A stretch of 64,000 bases of DNA from JAGWBJ01 sp034423015. GTDB lineage: Bacteria; Chloroflexota; Dehalococcoidia; Lucifugimonadales; JAGWBF01. Position 1 is the stretch's first letter, and every line of letters starts with the position of its first letter. Positions 32,047-39,961 of this stretch are shown here, one piece after another. The DNA is taken from NCBI GenBank assembly GCA_034423015.1, contig DAOUJG010000064.1:1-64000 (forward strand), in the 5' to 3' direction. Under the pieces are notes generated by a model. It saw nothing but the letters and a program-made list of their open reading frames with translations, did not search any database and was not told the origin of the DNA. Made by a program: the position numbers and the translations under genes.

Positions 32047-34086
32047 GTGGTCCCACCTGAGGACATCTTCGGCGCCATCGATCTACGGATAGGCGTGTTC
32101 CTGGCCCTTGCCGCATCCCTTGCCCTGTCGGGCTACATCTTCCACCGCAGGGTCGTAGGCCTGGTGCTGCTCGGCAGGTCGGAGAACCGTTTCGACCAGC
32201 CCCTCCGCCGGCTGGCCGGGTTCGCCACCATCGTCCTGGGGCAGCGCAAGGTGCTGCAGCGGGTGTCCCTCAGGGACTGGGCCGGCCTTGGCCACCTGTT
32301 CATCTTCGTCGGGTTCCTGTCCTTCCTGCTGAGCTACGTGATATTCATCTTCGGGGACTCGGCTTGGCGCCCCTTCTCCGAAACGCTGCTGACCGGGACC
32401 GGCGTGAAGGTGTACGCCAGCTACCTGGACGTGGTGGCGCTTATCATCCTCGCGTCGCTGCTGTGGGCGCTGGTGCGCCGGTGGCTCGTCAAGCCCCACC
32501 GCCTCTCCTTCGACCTGACCCGGGGCTACGACGCCGTCGTCATCGTGGGCCTCATCGCGTCCCTGATGGTGCTCACCCTGCTGACGGAGGCCTTCCACAC
32601 CGTCGAGGCGGACCTGGCCGCCGTGGAGAGCCCCGCCGCCGACGCCATCGTGGGGCGCGCCATCGGCGAGGCCTTCCTGAACGCCGGCATGGGCCTGGAC
32701 GCCGCGAACCTGGGCCACGGCGTCGCCTGGTGGCTGCACCTGCTGGTCATCCTGGGCTTCTCGGTCTACATCCCTGTCTCCAAGCACATGCACATGGTGG
32801 CGGCCCCCCTCAATGCCCTGTTCCGGTCCCTGGAGCCCCGGGGCACCCTGCAGTCCATCGACCTGGAGACGGCGGAGCACTTCGGCGCGGGCCAACCCAA
32901 GGAGTTCACCTGGAAGGAGCTGCTGGACGGCTACGCCTGCGCCGTCTGCGGGCGGTGCACCAATAGCTGTCCGGCCCACCTCACCGGCAAGACCCTCTCC
33001 CCCATGCACATCGTCGAGGACCTGAAGGAGTACCTGGTGGAGGAGGCGGGGAGCGTCAAGGCTGGGGCCGAGCCCGGCACGCCCCTGATAGGCTTCGGCC
33101 GCATTACGGAGGAGGCCCTGTGGGACTGCCTCTCCTGCGGTGCTTGCATGGAGGAGTGCCCCGTGGTGGTGGAGCACGTACCCACCATCATCGACATGCG
33201 CCGCCACCTGGTCCTGGAGCAGTCCAAGATCCCCGACACGGGGATGGAGGCCCTCCTCAGCATGGAGCAGCGAGGGCATCCGTGGCGGGGGACCCAGTTC
33301 TCCCGCACCGACTGGGCCGAGGGCCTGGAGGTCAGCACCCTGGCCGACCACCCCGATGCCGAGGTGCTCCTGTGGGTGGGATGCACCTCGGCCCTGGAGC
33401 AGCGCAGCCAGGCCATCGCCCGCTCCATGGTCAAGGTGCTCAGGTCCGCCGGGGTGGACTTCGCCATCCTGGGCGAGGAGGAGCGGTGCACCGGGGACCC
33501 CGCCCGCAGGATGGGCAACGAGTACCTCTACCAGATGCTGGCCCAGCAGAACATCGAGACCATGAACGGCTACAACGTCAGGACCATCGTCACCCTGTGC
33601 CCCCACTGCTTCAACACCATCAAGAACGAGTACCCCCAGTTCGGGGGCAGCTACGAGGTGACGCACTACAGCCAGTTCTTGGACCGGCTCATCTCCCAGG
33701 GCAGTCTGAAGCCCATCAAGATGGTGGAGGGCACCGTCGCCTACCACGACTCCTGCTACCTGGGCCGCCACAACGGCGTGTACGAGGAGCCCAGGCGCGT
33801 CGCCCGGGCCATCCCCGGGCTGAAGCTGGTGGAGATGGAGCCCCACTGCCGGCGCCAGGGGTTCTGCTGCGGGGCCGGAGGCGGCCACATGTGGCTTGAG
33901 GAGAGCCGGGGGCCCCGCGTAAACCACGTCCGTACGGACCACTTCCTGGAGACGGGCGCCAAGACCGTGGGTGTGTCGTGCCCCTTCTGCCTCCAGATGA
34001 TGGAGGAGGGGGTCCAGGCCAAGGGAGAGCAGGAGAACCGGGACGCCAAGGACCTGCTGGAGCTCCTGGCCGAGAGCGTGGAGTAA
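32047..34086 (+). CDS. Membrane Fe-S oxidoreductase, ETF:(mena)quinone oxidoreductase type
   Basis: A 679-residue fusion. About five N-terminal transmembrane helices with several His resemble a heme b nitrate-reductase-gamma-like module (residues 1-250). Two 4Fe-4S motifs follow, CAVCGRCTNSCP near 300 and CLSCGACMEECP near 361, then two CCG (DUF224-type) domains (VGCTSALEQ, CPHCFNTIKNEYP, YHDSCYLGRHNGVYEEPR, FCCGAGGGHMW). This architecture is that of the proteins reported to pass electrons between ETF and menaquinone. The etf genes lie 4-6 kb upstream on the same strand. GTG 32047 has AAGGAG seven bases upstream. Direction of electron flow is inferred. Confidence 0.88.
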   Translation: MVPPEDIFGAIDLRIGVFLALAASLALSGYIFHRRVVGLVLLGRSENRFDQPLRRLAGFATIVLGQRKVLQRVSLRDWAGLGHLFIFVGFLSFLLSYVIFIFGDSAWRPFSETLLTGTGVKVYASYLDVVALIILASLLWALVRRWLVKPHRLSFDLTRGYDAVVIVGLIASLMVLTLLTEAFHTVEADLAAVESPAADAIVGRAIGEAFLNAGMGLDAANLGHGVAWWLHLLVILGFSVYIPVSKHMHMVAAPLNALFRSLEPRGTLQSIDLETAEHFGAGQPKEFTWKELLDGYACAVCGRCTNSCPAHLTGKTLSPMHIVEDLKEYLVEEAGSVKAGAEPGTPLIGFGRITEEALWDCLSCGACMEECPVVVEHVPTIIDMRRHLVLEQSKIPDTGMEALLSMEQRGHPWRGTQFSRTDWAEGLEVSTLADHPDAEVLLWVGCTSALEQRSQAIARSMVKVLRSAGVDFAILGEEERCTGDPARRMGNEYLYQMLAQQNIETMNGYNVRTIVTLCPHCFNTIKNEYPQFGGSYEVTHYSQFLDRLISQGSLKPIKMVEGTVAYHDSCYLGRHNGVYEEPRRVARAIPGLKLVEMEPHCRRQGFCCGAGGGHMWLEESRGPRVNHVRTDHFLETGAKTVGVSCPFCLQMMEEGVQAKGEQENRDAKDLLELLAESVE

Positions 34087-34143
34087 GTCCCGCCGCCCTC
34101 GCAGTCCGCTGGAATAGGCCGGCGCTGTGGGCCGCGGAACAGA

Positions 34144-34965
34144 CTACCTACTGCACACGAACAGGCCCCATCCAAGCTCGCCTTTATCCACCGCCGCGGC
34201 GGTCTCGGTGTAGGCTTTCGCGAGCCATCTATAGTGTTCGGCGCCTTCCGAAGTGTCGTCCTTCGGTGTCCGGTCGGCAAGGCAGAGGTAACTCTGCTTC
34301 AGGTGCGGAGACAAGTCCAAGGCCTCCAGCACCTCGAACCCCTGGTCCTTTAGTGCCCGCTGATACGAGTCAAAAGTGAACTCGGTATCGAACAGCAATC
34401 TGTCATACACGTAGGTCTGGGCCTCGGGGCTGATATCTCTCTTGGGCCTGAGCAGGTCGTCGAATACCAGGATGCCTCCCTTGGACAAGACCCGGTAGAC
34501 CTCCTTCAGCACTGCGCGTTTGTCTGGCACGTGGTATATCACTGCCTGACTCCAGACATGGCTGAACATGCCATCCGGGAAGGGCAAGGCGGTGGCTGAC
34601 GATTTCTCGAACGCCAAACGCTCTTGTAGATCCGGGTGTAGACGAGTGAGTTTCTCCTGCGCATTGGCAATGCGGACACCGCTAAGGTCAATGCCGGTTA
34701 CCTTGCTGCCCGTTTCCCCGGCCAGCCAGATGGCGACCGTTCCGTTGCCGCATCCCAGATCGAGCACGTTCGATTCCTGGTTTATGTTTCCCTTTTCCAC
34801 CATGATCCGGTTGAGCTTTTCGCAACCGGCCAGGAAATCCGTGCCGGTGCTTTCATCGAAGAAGCCCCAGTGGACACTGCCCTCCTCGTCCCAGACTGAT
34901 CGGTAGACCGCGTCTTCTGCGTCGTAGTAGGACTCTGTTTCCAGTTCCGTGAACCTGCTGGTCAT
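34144..34965 (-). CDS. Class I SAM-dependent methyltransferase
   Basis: A 273-residue methyltransferase with the SAM motif SNVLDLGCGNGTVAIWLA near residues 65-82, TGIDLSGVRIANAQEKL, FPDGMFSHVWSQAVIYHVPDKRAVLKEVYRVLSKGGILVFDDLL, and a C-terminal region with HYRWLAKAYTETAAAVDKGELGWGLFVC. The N-terminal YYDAEDAVYRSVWDEEGSVHWGFFDE is seen in small-molecule methylases of the sarcosine/phosphoethanolamine kind. ATG 34965 with GGAGGG upstream. It seems to be transcribed from a promoter 440 bases away (35412-35440). The substrate is unknown. Confidence 0.85.
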   Translation of the reverse strand: MTSRFTELETESYYDAEDAVYRSVWDEEGSVHWGFFDESTGTDFLAGCEKLNRIMVEKGNINQESNVLDLGCGNGTVAIWLAGETGSKVTGIDLSGVRIANAQEKLTRLHPDLQERLAFEKSSATALPFPDGMFSHVWSQAVIYHVPDKRAVLKEVYRVLSKGGILVFDDLLRPKRDISPEAQTYVYDRLLFDTEFTFDSYQRALKDQGFEVLEALDLSPHLKQSYLCLADRTPKDDTSEGAEHYRWLAKAYTETAAAVDKGELGWGLFVCSR

Positions 34966-35353
34966 GCTTGGAACCCTCCATACACTTCGTGAATCATTGC
35001 CGGCGTCTGTCATCCCTTGGGGCCCACCCGGTCCGCAGGACTCTACGGCACGATGGGGGCAGGGTTTTGTCTCATGGTCACGTGCCGTGCCGGGCTTGCA
35101 AACGGTCCGTCAGTCGGTGTGCCGAGGTCCTAGACGGAGGCTACAAGTGGCGGCGGGGATTCCGAAGGCACAAGAGTGGCTCGGTACCCTTGAGACAACC
35201 GGACCATGGGAGCGGAAAGATGCAGAGGTGGATTGGTCAGGGGGAAGCTAAGGCTCGCACGGGAGGGTATGGCGCTGCCGGTTTCGGTGTTTCGCCGTTC
35301 TCTGGTGGGGACGGGCCCCCTCGAGGCTGACGGTACGGTGCAGGATAGTCACC

Positions 35354-35367
35354 TCCAGCCGGCTGGA
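35354..35367. repeat. 14-bp perfect palindrome downstream of the minus-strand promoter
   Basis: TCCAGCCGGCTGGA reads the same on both strands and lies about 40 bases after the predicted transcription start on the minus strand. It could be an operator for a dimeric regulator. Confidence 0.5.
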
Positions 35368-35411
35368 CACGAAAGCTGCGGCGAGCCTTTCCACGCCCAA
35401 CGACGAGACAG

Positions 35412-35440
35412 AGTATAGCAAGGCCCTGTGGGACCGTCAA
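35412..35440 (-). promoter_or_regulatory. Strong predicted minus-strand promoter with no adjacent gene
   Basis: On the minus strand TTGACG (35440-35435), 17 bases, TATACT (35417-35412) preceded by TGC (extended -10). It points toward the methyltransferase start 440 bases away. Confidence 0.6.
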
Positions 35441-35555
35441 ATTCATCCCAGGCGGACTACCTGACCGGGCTGTCCGTCACCGTCTCCGGCGGCAGCGCCA
35501 TGGACTGAGCCCGCCCATGCCAGCGGCGCCGCAGGACCGGGGGGGCGGTCTGACG

Positions 35556-36605
35556 CTATCGGAAGTTGGGTATGACTTGTGTGGCGAACAGCTCCATGGA
35601 GCGCATCACCTTGGCGTGCTCCATAGAGCCGAAGGACATGCTGGCCCCGAAGTACCCGATGTCGTGCCGGGTCCGTAGCTTGTCAATCCACCGAGTGCAC
35701 TGGTCCGGCGTGCCGAAATAGGCGGTGGTCTCCAGCTCGGACTCGTAGCTGGGCGGGTCCACGGGCCTGGTCCTCCGCCAGTGGTCCAGGTCCACGTCGA
35801 TCTCGTCGCCGCTGGTGATGGTGCGTCGGAGCCCGCCCAGGTCGCGGACCCAGGTCAGGGACTCCCTGGGGTACTCCCGGGCCTCCTCCCCGTCCTCGGA
35901 CAGGTACACGAAGCGGAAGTAGGGCATGCGGTCCAGCCGGGCCGGCGTTCCGGCGGCGGAGCAGCGCTCGGCGTAGAGGCTGAACAGGCCCAGGTTGTCC
36001 GCCTCGGGGGTCGAAAAGCTGGTCAGGATGGGCAGGTCCCGGGAGACGGCCACGTCCACGCTGGCGGGCGTGCGCGACACGGCAAGGAAGACGGGAGGAT
36101 GCGGCCGTTGCAACGGCGTGGGCGCCAGGGTCAGGCCGTCCACCTGGTAGAACTCACCGTGGTAGGTGAACCTCGGGGTGGTCCAGAGGCCCAGGATGAC
36201 GTCCAGCGCCTCCTGGAAGCGGGCGTCCCGGGAGTCGAAGTCGATCTTGAAGTTGCCGAACTCGTAGTCCGCCGAGCCCCGGCCCACCCCGAACTCCAGC
36301 CGGCCGCCGCTGAGGACGTCCATCATGGCGCTCTCCTCGGCCAGCAGGATGGGGTTGTGGAAGGGGAGGACACTGACACCGGTGCCGATGCGGATCCTCT
36401 TGGTTCGGGCGGCCACGTAGGTGACGAATGGCATGAGGGAGGGGCAGATGCCGTACCTGCTGGAGTGGTGCTCGGCGATCCATACCGAGTCAAAGCCCAG
36501 CTCCTCGGCGTACTCGATCTGCTCCAGGGCTTCGGCGTATATGCGGCCCTGGGCGCCGGTGTCCTCCTCGGTCCACGACGCCAGGATGAACAGGGCGAAC
36601 TTCAT
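35556..36605 (-). CDS. LLM class flavin-dependent oxidoreductase (luciferase-like)
   Basis: A 349-residue luciferase-like protein: MKFALFILASWTEED, IEYAEELGFDSVWIAEHHSSRYGICPSLMPFVTYVAARTKRIRIGTGVSVLPFHNPILLAEESAMMDVLSGGRLEFGVGRG in the first 120 residues, then PPVFLAVSRTPASVDVAVSRDLPI and FGTPDQCTRWIDKL. The EHH and HNP motifs match the alkanal-monooxygenase-like subgroup. ATG 36605 overlaps the stop of the upstream amidohydrolase gene (ATGA), so the two are translated together. The pair suggests oxidative attack and hydrolysis of one substrate, which is unknown. Confidence 0.9.
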   Translation of the reverse strand: MKFALFILASWTEEDTGAQGRIYAEALEQIEYAEELGFDSVWIAEHHSSRYGICPSLMPFVTYVAARTKRIRIGTGVSVLPFHNPILLAEESAMMDVLSGGRLEFGVGRGSADYEFGNFKIDFDSRDARFQEALDVILGLWTTPRFTYHGEFYQVDGLTLAPTPLQRPHPPVFLAVSRTPASVDVAVSRDLPILTSFSTPEADNLGLFSLYAERCSAAGTPARLDRMPYFRFVYLSEDGEEAREYPRESLTWVRDLGGLRRTITSGDEIDVDLDHWRRTRPVDPPSYESELETTAYFGTPDQCTRWIDKLRTRHDIGYFGASMSFGSMEHAKVMRSMELFATQVIPNFR

Positions 36606-37651
36606 GCCTCTGGTCCCGTAGGCCCCAGCCCGTATACGCGGGCGGCCACGTCGTGGAACATCGCGGCCCGCTCCGAGGCCGAGTACTCCCTGGACAGCCG
36701 CTTGAAGGCGTTGTACGCGACGTTGTAGGAGTAGGAGACCTTGTCCACGGGGAAGTTGCTCTCGAACATGCACCGGTCGGGGCCGAACTGCTCTATGCAG
36801 TAGCTCATGAAGGGGTGCAGCGACGCGGCAAGCTCCTCGGAGCCTACCGGCTCCCGTCGCAGGTGCCAGTCGAAGCCGTAGCGGGCCTGCCCCAGCCCGC
36901 CCAGCTTCATGACAATGTTGGGACACTCCGCCGCGGCACGGACGCCCCTCTGCCAGGCGGGTATCACCTCGTCGTCGCGGTCGGCGTAGGGGCCTATCCG
37001 GACGAGGCCCCCCACGTGGTTCAGGACGATGGTCAGGTCGGGCACGGCCGTGGCGAACTCCGCCAGCTCTTGAAGCTGAGGGAAGTACAGGGAGTTCTCC
37101 AGGCACAGTCCCATGCTCGCCAGCACCCTGGTGCCCGCCCTGTAGCTGTCATGGGACAGCATGCCCTGGGCTTCCCTGTTGGCCAGCTCCGGGCTCGGGT
37201 CCCAGCCGACCGAGTGGCGGACGCCGCGAAACCGGTAGGGGCTCGCCTGGCGCATCGTCTCCAGCACCGGCCTGACCCCGTCGCCCAGCTTCAGGTCGGC
37301 GTGCCCGATTATTGCCGCGGCGGCCCGCAGGGGCCCGTGGGAGCCGCCGTCGCTCTCGTCGGCCAACCCCTGGACGAACTCGACCTCGCCGACGGGACGC
37401 ATCTCCTCGGGCCCGCCAGCCCGGTACTCGGAGGCGACCTCGATGAACACCGTGGACCGCACGTTGTGCCCTCCGATGTCCTTGGCAAGGTCGGGGACGA
37501 GGTAACGCTCCTGCCAGTGGACGGCCTCCGCGTACTTGGCGGCGTCCGGCCGTGAGGCCCAGAAGTGGTGGTGGGCGTCGCAGATGGGAATCTCTGGCTC
37601 CAGGACCGGTTCCGGGACGGCAATCCCGGCGGCCTCGCCTTGGGAAGTCAT
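36602..37651 (-). CDS. Amidohydrolase family 2 protein (TIM-barrel metal hydrolase)
   Basis: A 349-residue amidohydrolase: metal motif ICDAHHHFWAS near residues 24-34, VIEVASEY-type strand (STVFIEVASEYRAG), YRFRGVRHSVGW, LTIVLNHVGGLVRIG with a likely metal His, IVMKLGGLG, and the terminal FGPDRCMFESNFPVDKVSYSY with the Asp/Asn site. Members hydrolyse lactones or decarboxylate aromatic acids. ATG 37651 has AGAGGAG upstream; the frame extends beyond it into the promoter. It is the first gene of a two-gene operon with the LLM oxidoreductase. Confidence 0.9.
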   Translation of the reverse strand: MTSQGEAAGIAVPEPVLEPEIPICDAHHHFWASRPDAAKYAEAVHWQERYLVPDLAKDIGGHNVRSTVFIEVASEYRAGGPEEMRPVGEVEFVQGLADESDGGSHGPLRAAAAIIGHADLKLGDGVRPVLETMRQASPYRFRGVRHSVGWDPSPELANREAQGMLSHDSYRAGTRVLASMGLCLENSLYFPQLQELAEFATAVPDLTIVLNHVGGLVRIGPYADRDDEVIPAWQRGVRAAAECPNIVMKLGGLGQARYGFDWHLRREPVGSEELAASLHPFMSYCIEQFGPDRCMFESNFPVDKVSYSYNVAYNAFKRLSREYSASERAAMFHDVAARVYGLGPTGPEA

Positions 37652-37684
37652 GTTATGGTCTCCTCTGCGCGTCTGACGCTGCCC

Positions 37685-37713
37685 ACCATACCGGCGCCGC
37701 GGGGCGCCGTCAA
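37685..37713 (-). promoter_or_regulatory. Predicted promoter of the amidohydrolase-LLM operon with a dyad in the spacer
   Basis: On the minus strand TTGACG (37713-37708), 17 bases, TATGGT (37690-37685). The spacer is almost filled by an inverted repeat GGCGCC-GCGG-GGCGCC (37693-37708), a possible operator. Confidence 0.5.
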
Positions 37714-37762
37714 CCCGCCCGCGGCCGGCTGGCTCGAAGATAGAACGGCGGAGCATTGGGAC

Positions 37763-37771
37763 TGCTATACT
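37763..37771 (+). promoter_or_regulatory. Extended -10 element directly before the MFS gene
   Basis: TGCTATACT with no good -35. The expected start of transcription falls on or next to the A of the ATG at 37779, so the message may be leaderless or nearly so. Confidence 0.5.
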
Positions 37772-37778
37772 GCGGGAG

Positions 37779-39116
37779 ATGTCTGCCATGGACCGGACCG
37801 GGACACGGACTCGACGGAAAGGGCTCTTCTACGGCTGGTGGATCGTATGGACCGCCGTAGTCCTCACGGCCCTGAGCTCGGGGGCGGTGTGGGGATCGGT
37901 GGGCGTCTGGCTGAAGACCCTGGAGCTGCACTTCGGCTGGACTCGGACCCAGCTCACCGGCGCCTTTTCCCTTGCCCAGCTCGAGAGCAGCATCATCGGG
38001 CCCCTGGCGGGCTACTACATCGACCGGCTGGGTCCCAGGCGAATGATCCTCGCGGGCCTCGTGGTGGTCGGCGGCGGGTTCATCATCCTGAGCCAGACGC
38101 CGAACCTGGTGGTGTTCTATCTCGCCTTCGCCATCTTCATGATAGGCGCGTCCACGGGCACGTGGCTCCCCATGACGGCGGTGCTGAACCGGTGGTTCAA
38201 CCGGAAGAAGGGCACGGCCATTGCCATATCCGGGGAGGGCAACTACATAGGGGGCCTGCTGCTGGTGCCCGCCCTGGCCTGGGCCGTCAACCCGGACCAT
38301 ATCGGTTGGAGGACCACCGCCTTCGGCCTGGGGATTCTGTTCATGTCCCTGGCGGTCCCCGTCTCCCGGATTATGCGGGAACGGCCGGAGCAGTACGGCC
38401 TCCTCCCCGACGGGGACGATCCCGACCGGCCGCCCGGGAGCCCCGCTGCCCCGGCCCGCCCCAGGGAGGGCGGCCGGGGAGCCGAGCCCTCCGACGGCCT
38501 CACCGCCCGGGAGGCGATGCGGACGTCGGCCTTCTGGTACATCACCGCGGGCATCGCCTTCTCGGCCATGATCAACCAGACCCTGGGCGTGCACCTGGTG
38601 CCCATGCTCACCGACCAGGGCATATCCCTGCAGAGGGCGGCCTACGTCTGGTCGGCCATCATGGGCGCGGGCATCGTGGCCTCTCTCGTGGCGGGATACG
38701 CAGGCGACAGGGCCCCCAAGAACGTGGCGATGGCCGTCTCCGTGGGAATCCAGGCATGCGCCTTCGCCTTCGCCGCCCACGTCCACAGCTTCCCCATGGC
38801 GGTCCTGTTCGCCGTCTTCTACGGGATCGGGTTCGGCGGCCGGGTGCCCCTGAGCGTGGCCATCCGGGCGGAGTACTTCGGTCCCAGGGCGTTCGCCACC
38901 ATAACGGGCCTGTCCATGGCGCCCATGTTCCTGCTGCAGGTGGTGGCCCCGCTGTTCGCCGCGTGGATGTTCGACAACCGGGACAGCTACGTGCTGCCCT
39001 TCGCCATCCTGACGCCCCTGGGACTGTCGGGAGCCCTGTTCTGCCTGTTGGCCAGGCGTCCCGCAGCGCGGCCGCCCGGCGGCGGCGCCCGCGGTCCCGG
39101 CAGCGCCGGTCCCTAG
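37779..39116 (+). CDS. Major facilitator superfamily transporter
   Basis: A 445-residue MFS protein with about 12 hydrophobic helices. Signature loops: GWWIVWTAVVLTALSSGA (helix 1), YYIDRLGPRRMILAG between helices 2 and 3 (the MFS loop motif), WFNRKKGTAIAISGEGNYIGG and AGYAGDRAPKNVAMAVSV in the C-terminal half. A charged Pro/Gly-rich cytoplasmic loop (about residues 205-245) separates the halves. The pattern resembles monocarboxylate/oxalate-formate antiporter-like MFS. It is divergent from the amidohydrolase-LLM operon, so it may import their substrate. Its stop codon shares CTAG with the convergent pheA stop. Confidence 0.9.
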   Translation: MSAMDRTGTRTRRKGLFYGWWIVWTAVVLTALSSGAVWGSVGVWLKTLELHFGWTRTQLTGAFSLAQLESSIIGPLAGYYIDRLGPRRMILAGLVVVGGGFIILSQTPNLVVFYLAFAIFMIGASTGTWLPMTAVLNRWFNRKKGTAIAISGEGNYIGGLLLVPALAWAVNPDHIGWRTTAFGLGILFMSLAVPVSRIMRERPEQYGLLPDGDDPDRPPGSPAAPARPREGGRGAEPSDGLTAREAMRTSAFWYITAGIAFSAMINQTLGVHLVPMLTDQGISLQRAAYVWSAIMGAGIVASLVAGYAGDRAPKNVAMAVSVGIQACAFAFAAHVHSFPMAVLFAVFYGIGFGGRVPLSVAIRAEYFGPRAFATITGLSMAPMFLLQVVAPLFAAWMFDNRDSYVLPFAILTPLGLSGALFCLLARRPAARPPGGGARGPGSAGP

Positions 39117-39961
39117 GCGGCTTGGGAGTCCTGCCCCGCCTGCCAGCGGGGGTAGGAGCCGAGTATCTTCAGCATCGACGTCTGACGCCGCGCCCCGTCT
39201 ATCGCCGCTCTCACCAGGGGCTCCTCCCGATGCCCCTCGCAGTCCACCAGGAAGATGTACTCCCCCAGGGACTGCTTCGTGGGCCGGGACTCTATCTTGG
39301 CGAGGTTGATGTCGCGTTGGGCGAACTCCCCCATGACTCCGTACAGCCTTCCCGGAGAGTCCTGGTCGAAGGAGAAGCACAGGGACGTCTTGTCCCTGCC
39401 GGTGGGGGCATGGTCCGTGGGGGCCAGGACCACGAAGCGGGTGGCGTTGGAGGACCTGTCCTGGATCCCGTGGGCCAGGATGTCCATTCCGTGGAGGTCG
39501 GCGGCCCTCCGTGGGGATATGGCCGCGGCCGGGCTGGGAGACCCTTTCAGGTCCTCGACGGCCGCCACCGTGCTCAGGGATGCCACAAGCTCCACTTCGG
39601 GGAGGGTCCGTTCCAGGAACTCGCGGCACTGGCCCAGGGCCTGGGGATGGGAGTAGACCGTCCGGATCTCGTCGGTCCTGGTCCCCGGCCTGGCCAGCAG
39701 GCAGTGGACGATGGGGATGACCAGCTCGTTGTTGATGAGGTGCCGGTCCTCCTGGATGAGGATGTCCAGGGTGTAGGTCACCGGGCCTTCGAGGCTGTTC
39801 TCGATGGGCACGATGGCCTCCTCCACCGTGCCCGCGACCACGGCCCTGGCCGCGGCCGGTATGGTGGCGAAGGCCACGAGCTCCCCGTCGGGCGCGTAGG
39901 TGAGGGCCGCCTGCTCGGTGAACGTCCCCACGGGGCCCAGGAACGCTATGCGGCCGGCCAT
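39113..39961 (-). CDS. pheA: Prephenate dehydratase
   Basis: PheA turns prephenate into phenylpyruvate for phenylalanine. The 282-residue protein has IAFLGPVGTFTEQAAL at the N terminus, VEEAIVPIENSLEGPVTYTLDIL, VYSHPQALGQCREFL, the catalytic SSNATRFVVLAP near 165-176, and a regulatory ACT domain with SLCFSFDQDSPGRLYGVMGEFAQRDINLAKIESRPTK. ESRP indicates feedback by phenylalanine. ATG 39961 overlaps the stop of the upstream TrkA-like gene (TGATG), so it ends the potassium-uptake operon, an unexpected partner. Confidence 0.96.
   Translation of the reverse strand: MAGRIAFLGPVGTFTEQAALTYAPDGELVAFATIPAAARAVVAGTVEEAIVPIENSLEGPVTYTLDILIQEDRHLINNELVIPIVHCLLARPGTRTDEIRTVYSHPQALGQCREFLERTLPEVELVASLSTVAAVEDLKGSPSPAAAISPRRAADLHGMDILAHGIQDRSSNATRFVVLAPTDHAPTGRDKTSLCFSFDQDSPGRLYGVMGEFAQRDINLAKIESRPTKQSLGEYIFLVDCEGHREEPLVRAAIDGARRQTSMLKILGSYPRWQAGQDSQAA

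Larger units (their letters stand above)
34966..35555. other. 590-base region without a convincing gene
   Basis: Only short frames without recognisable motifs are present. The region holds a strong minus-strand promoter (35412-35440) and a 14-bp palindrome (35354-35367). It may be a long leader of the methyltransferase gene, a small RNA gene, or remnant DNA. No tRNA, tmRNA, SRP RNA or RNase P motif was recognised. Confidence 0.6.

Noticed and set aside
32083..33942. 619-residue minus-strand frame opposite the Fe-S oxidoreductase
   Set aside because: His/Val/Gln/Gly-rich antisense translation; the plus strand carries clear cluster motifs.
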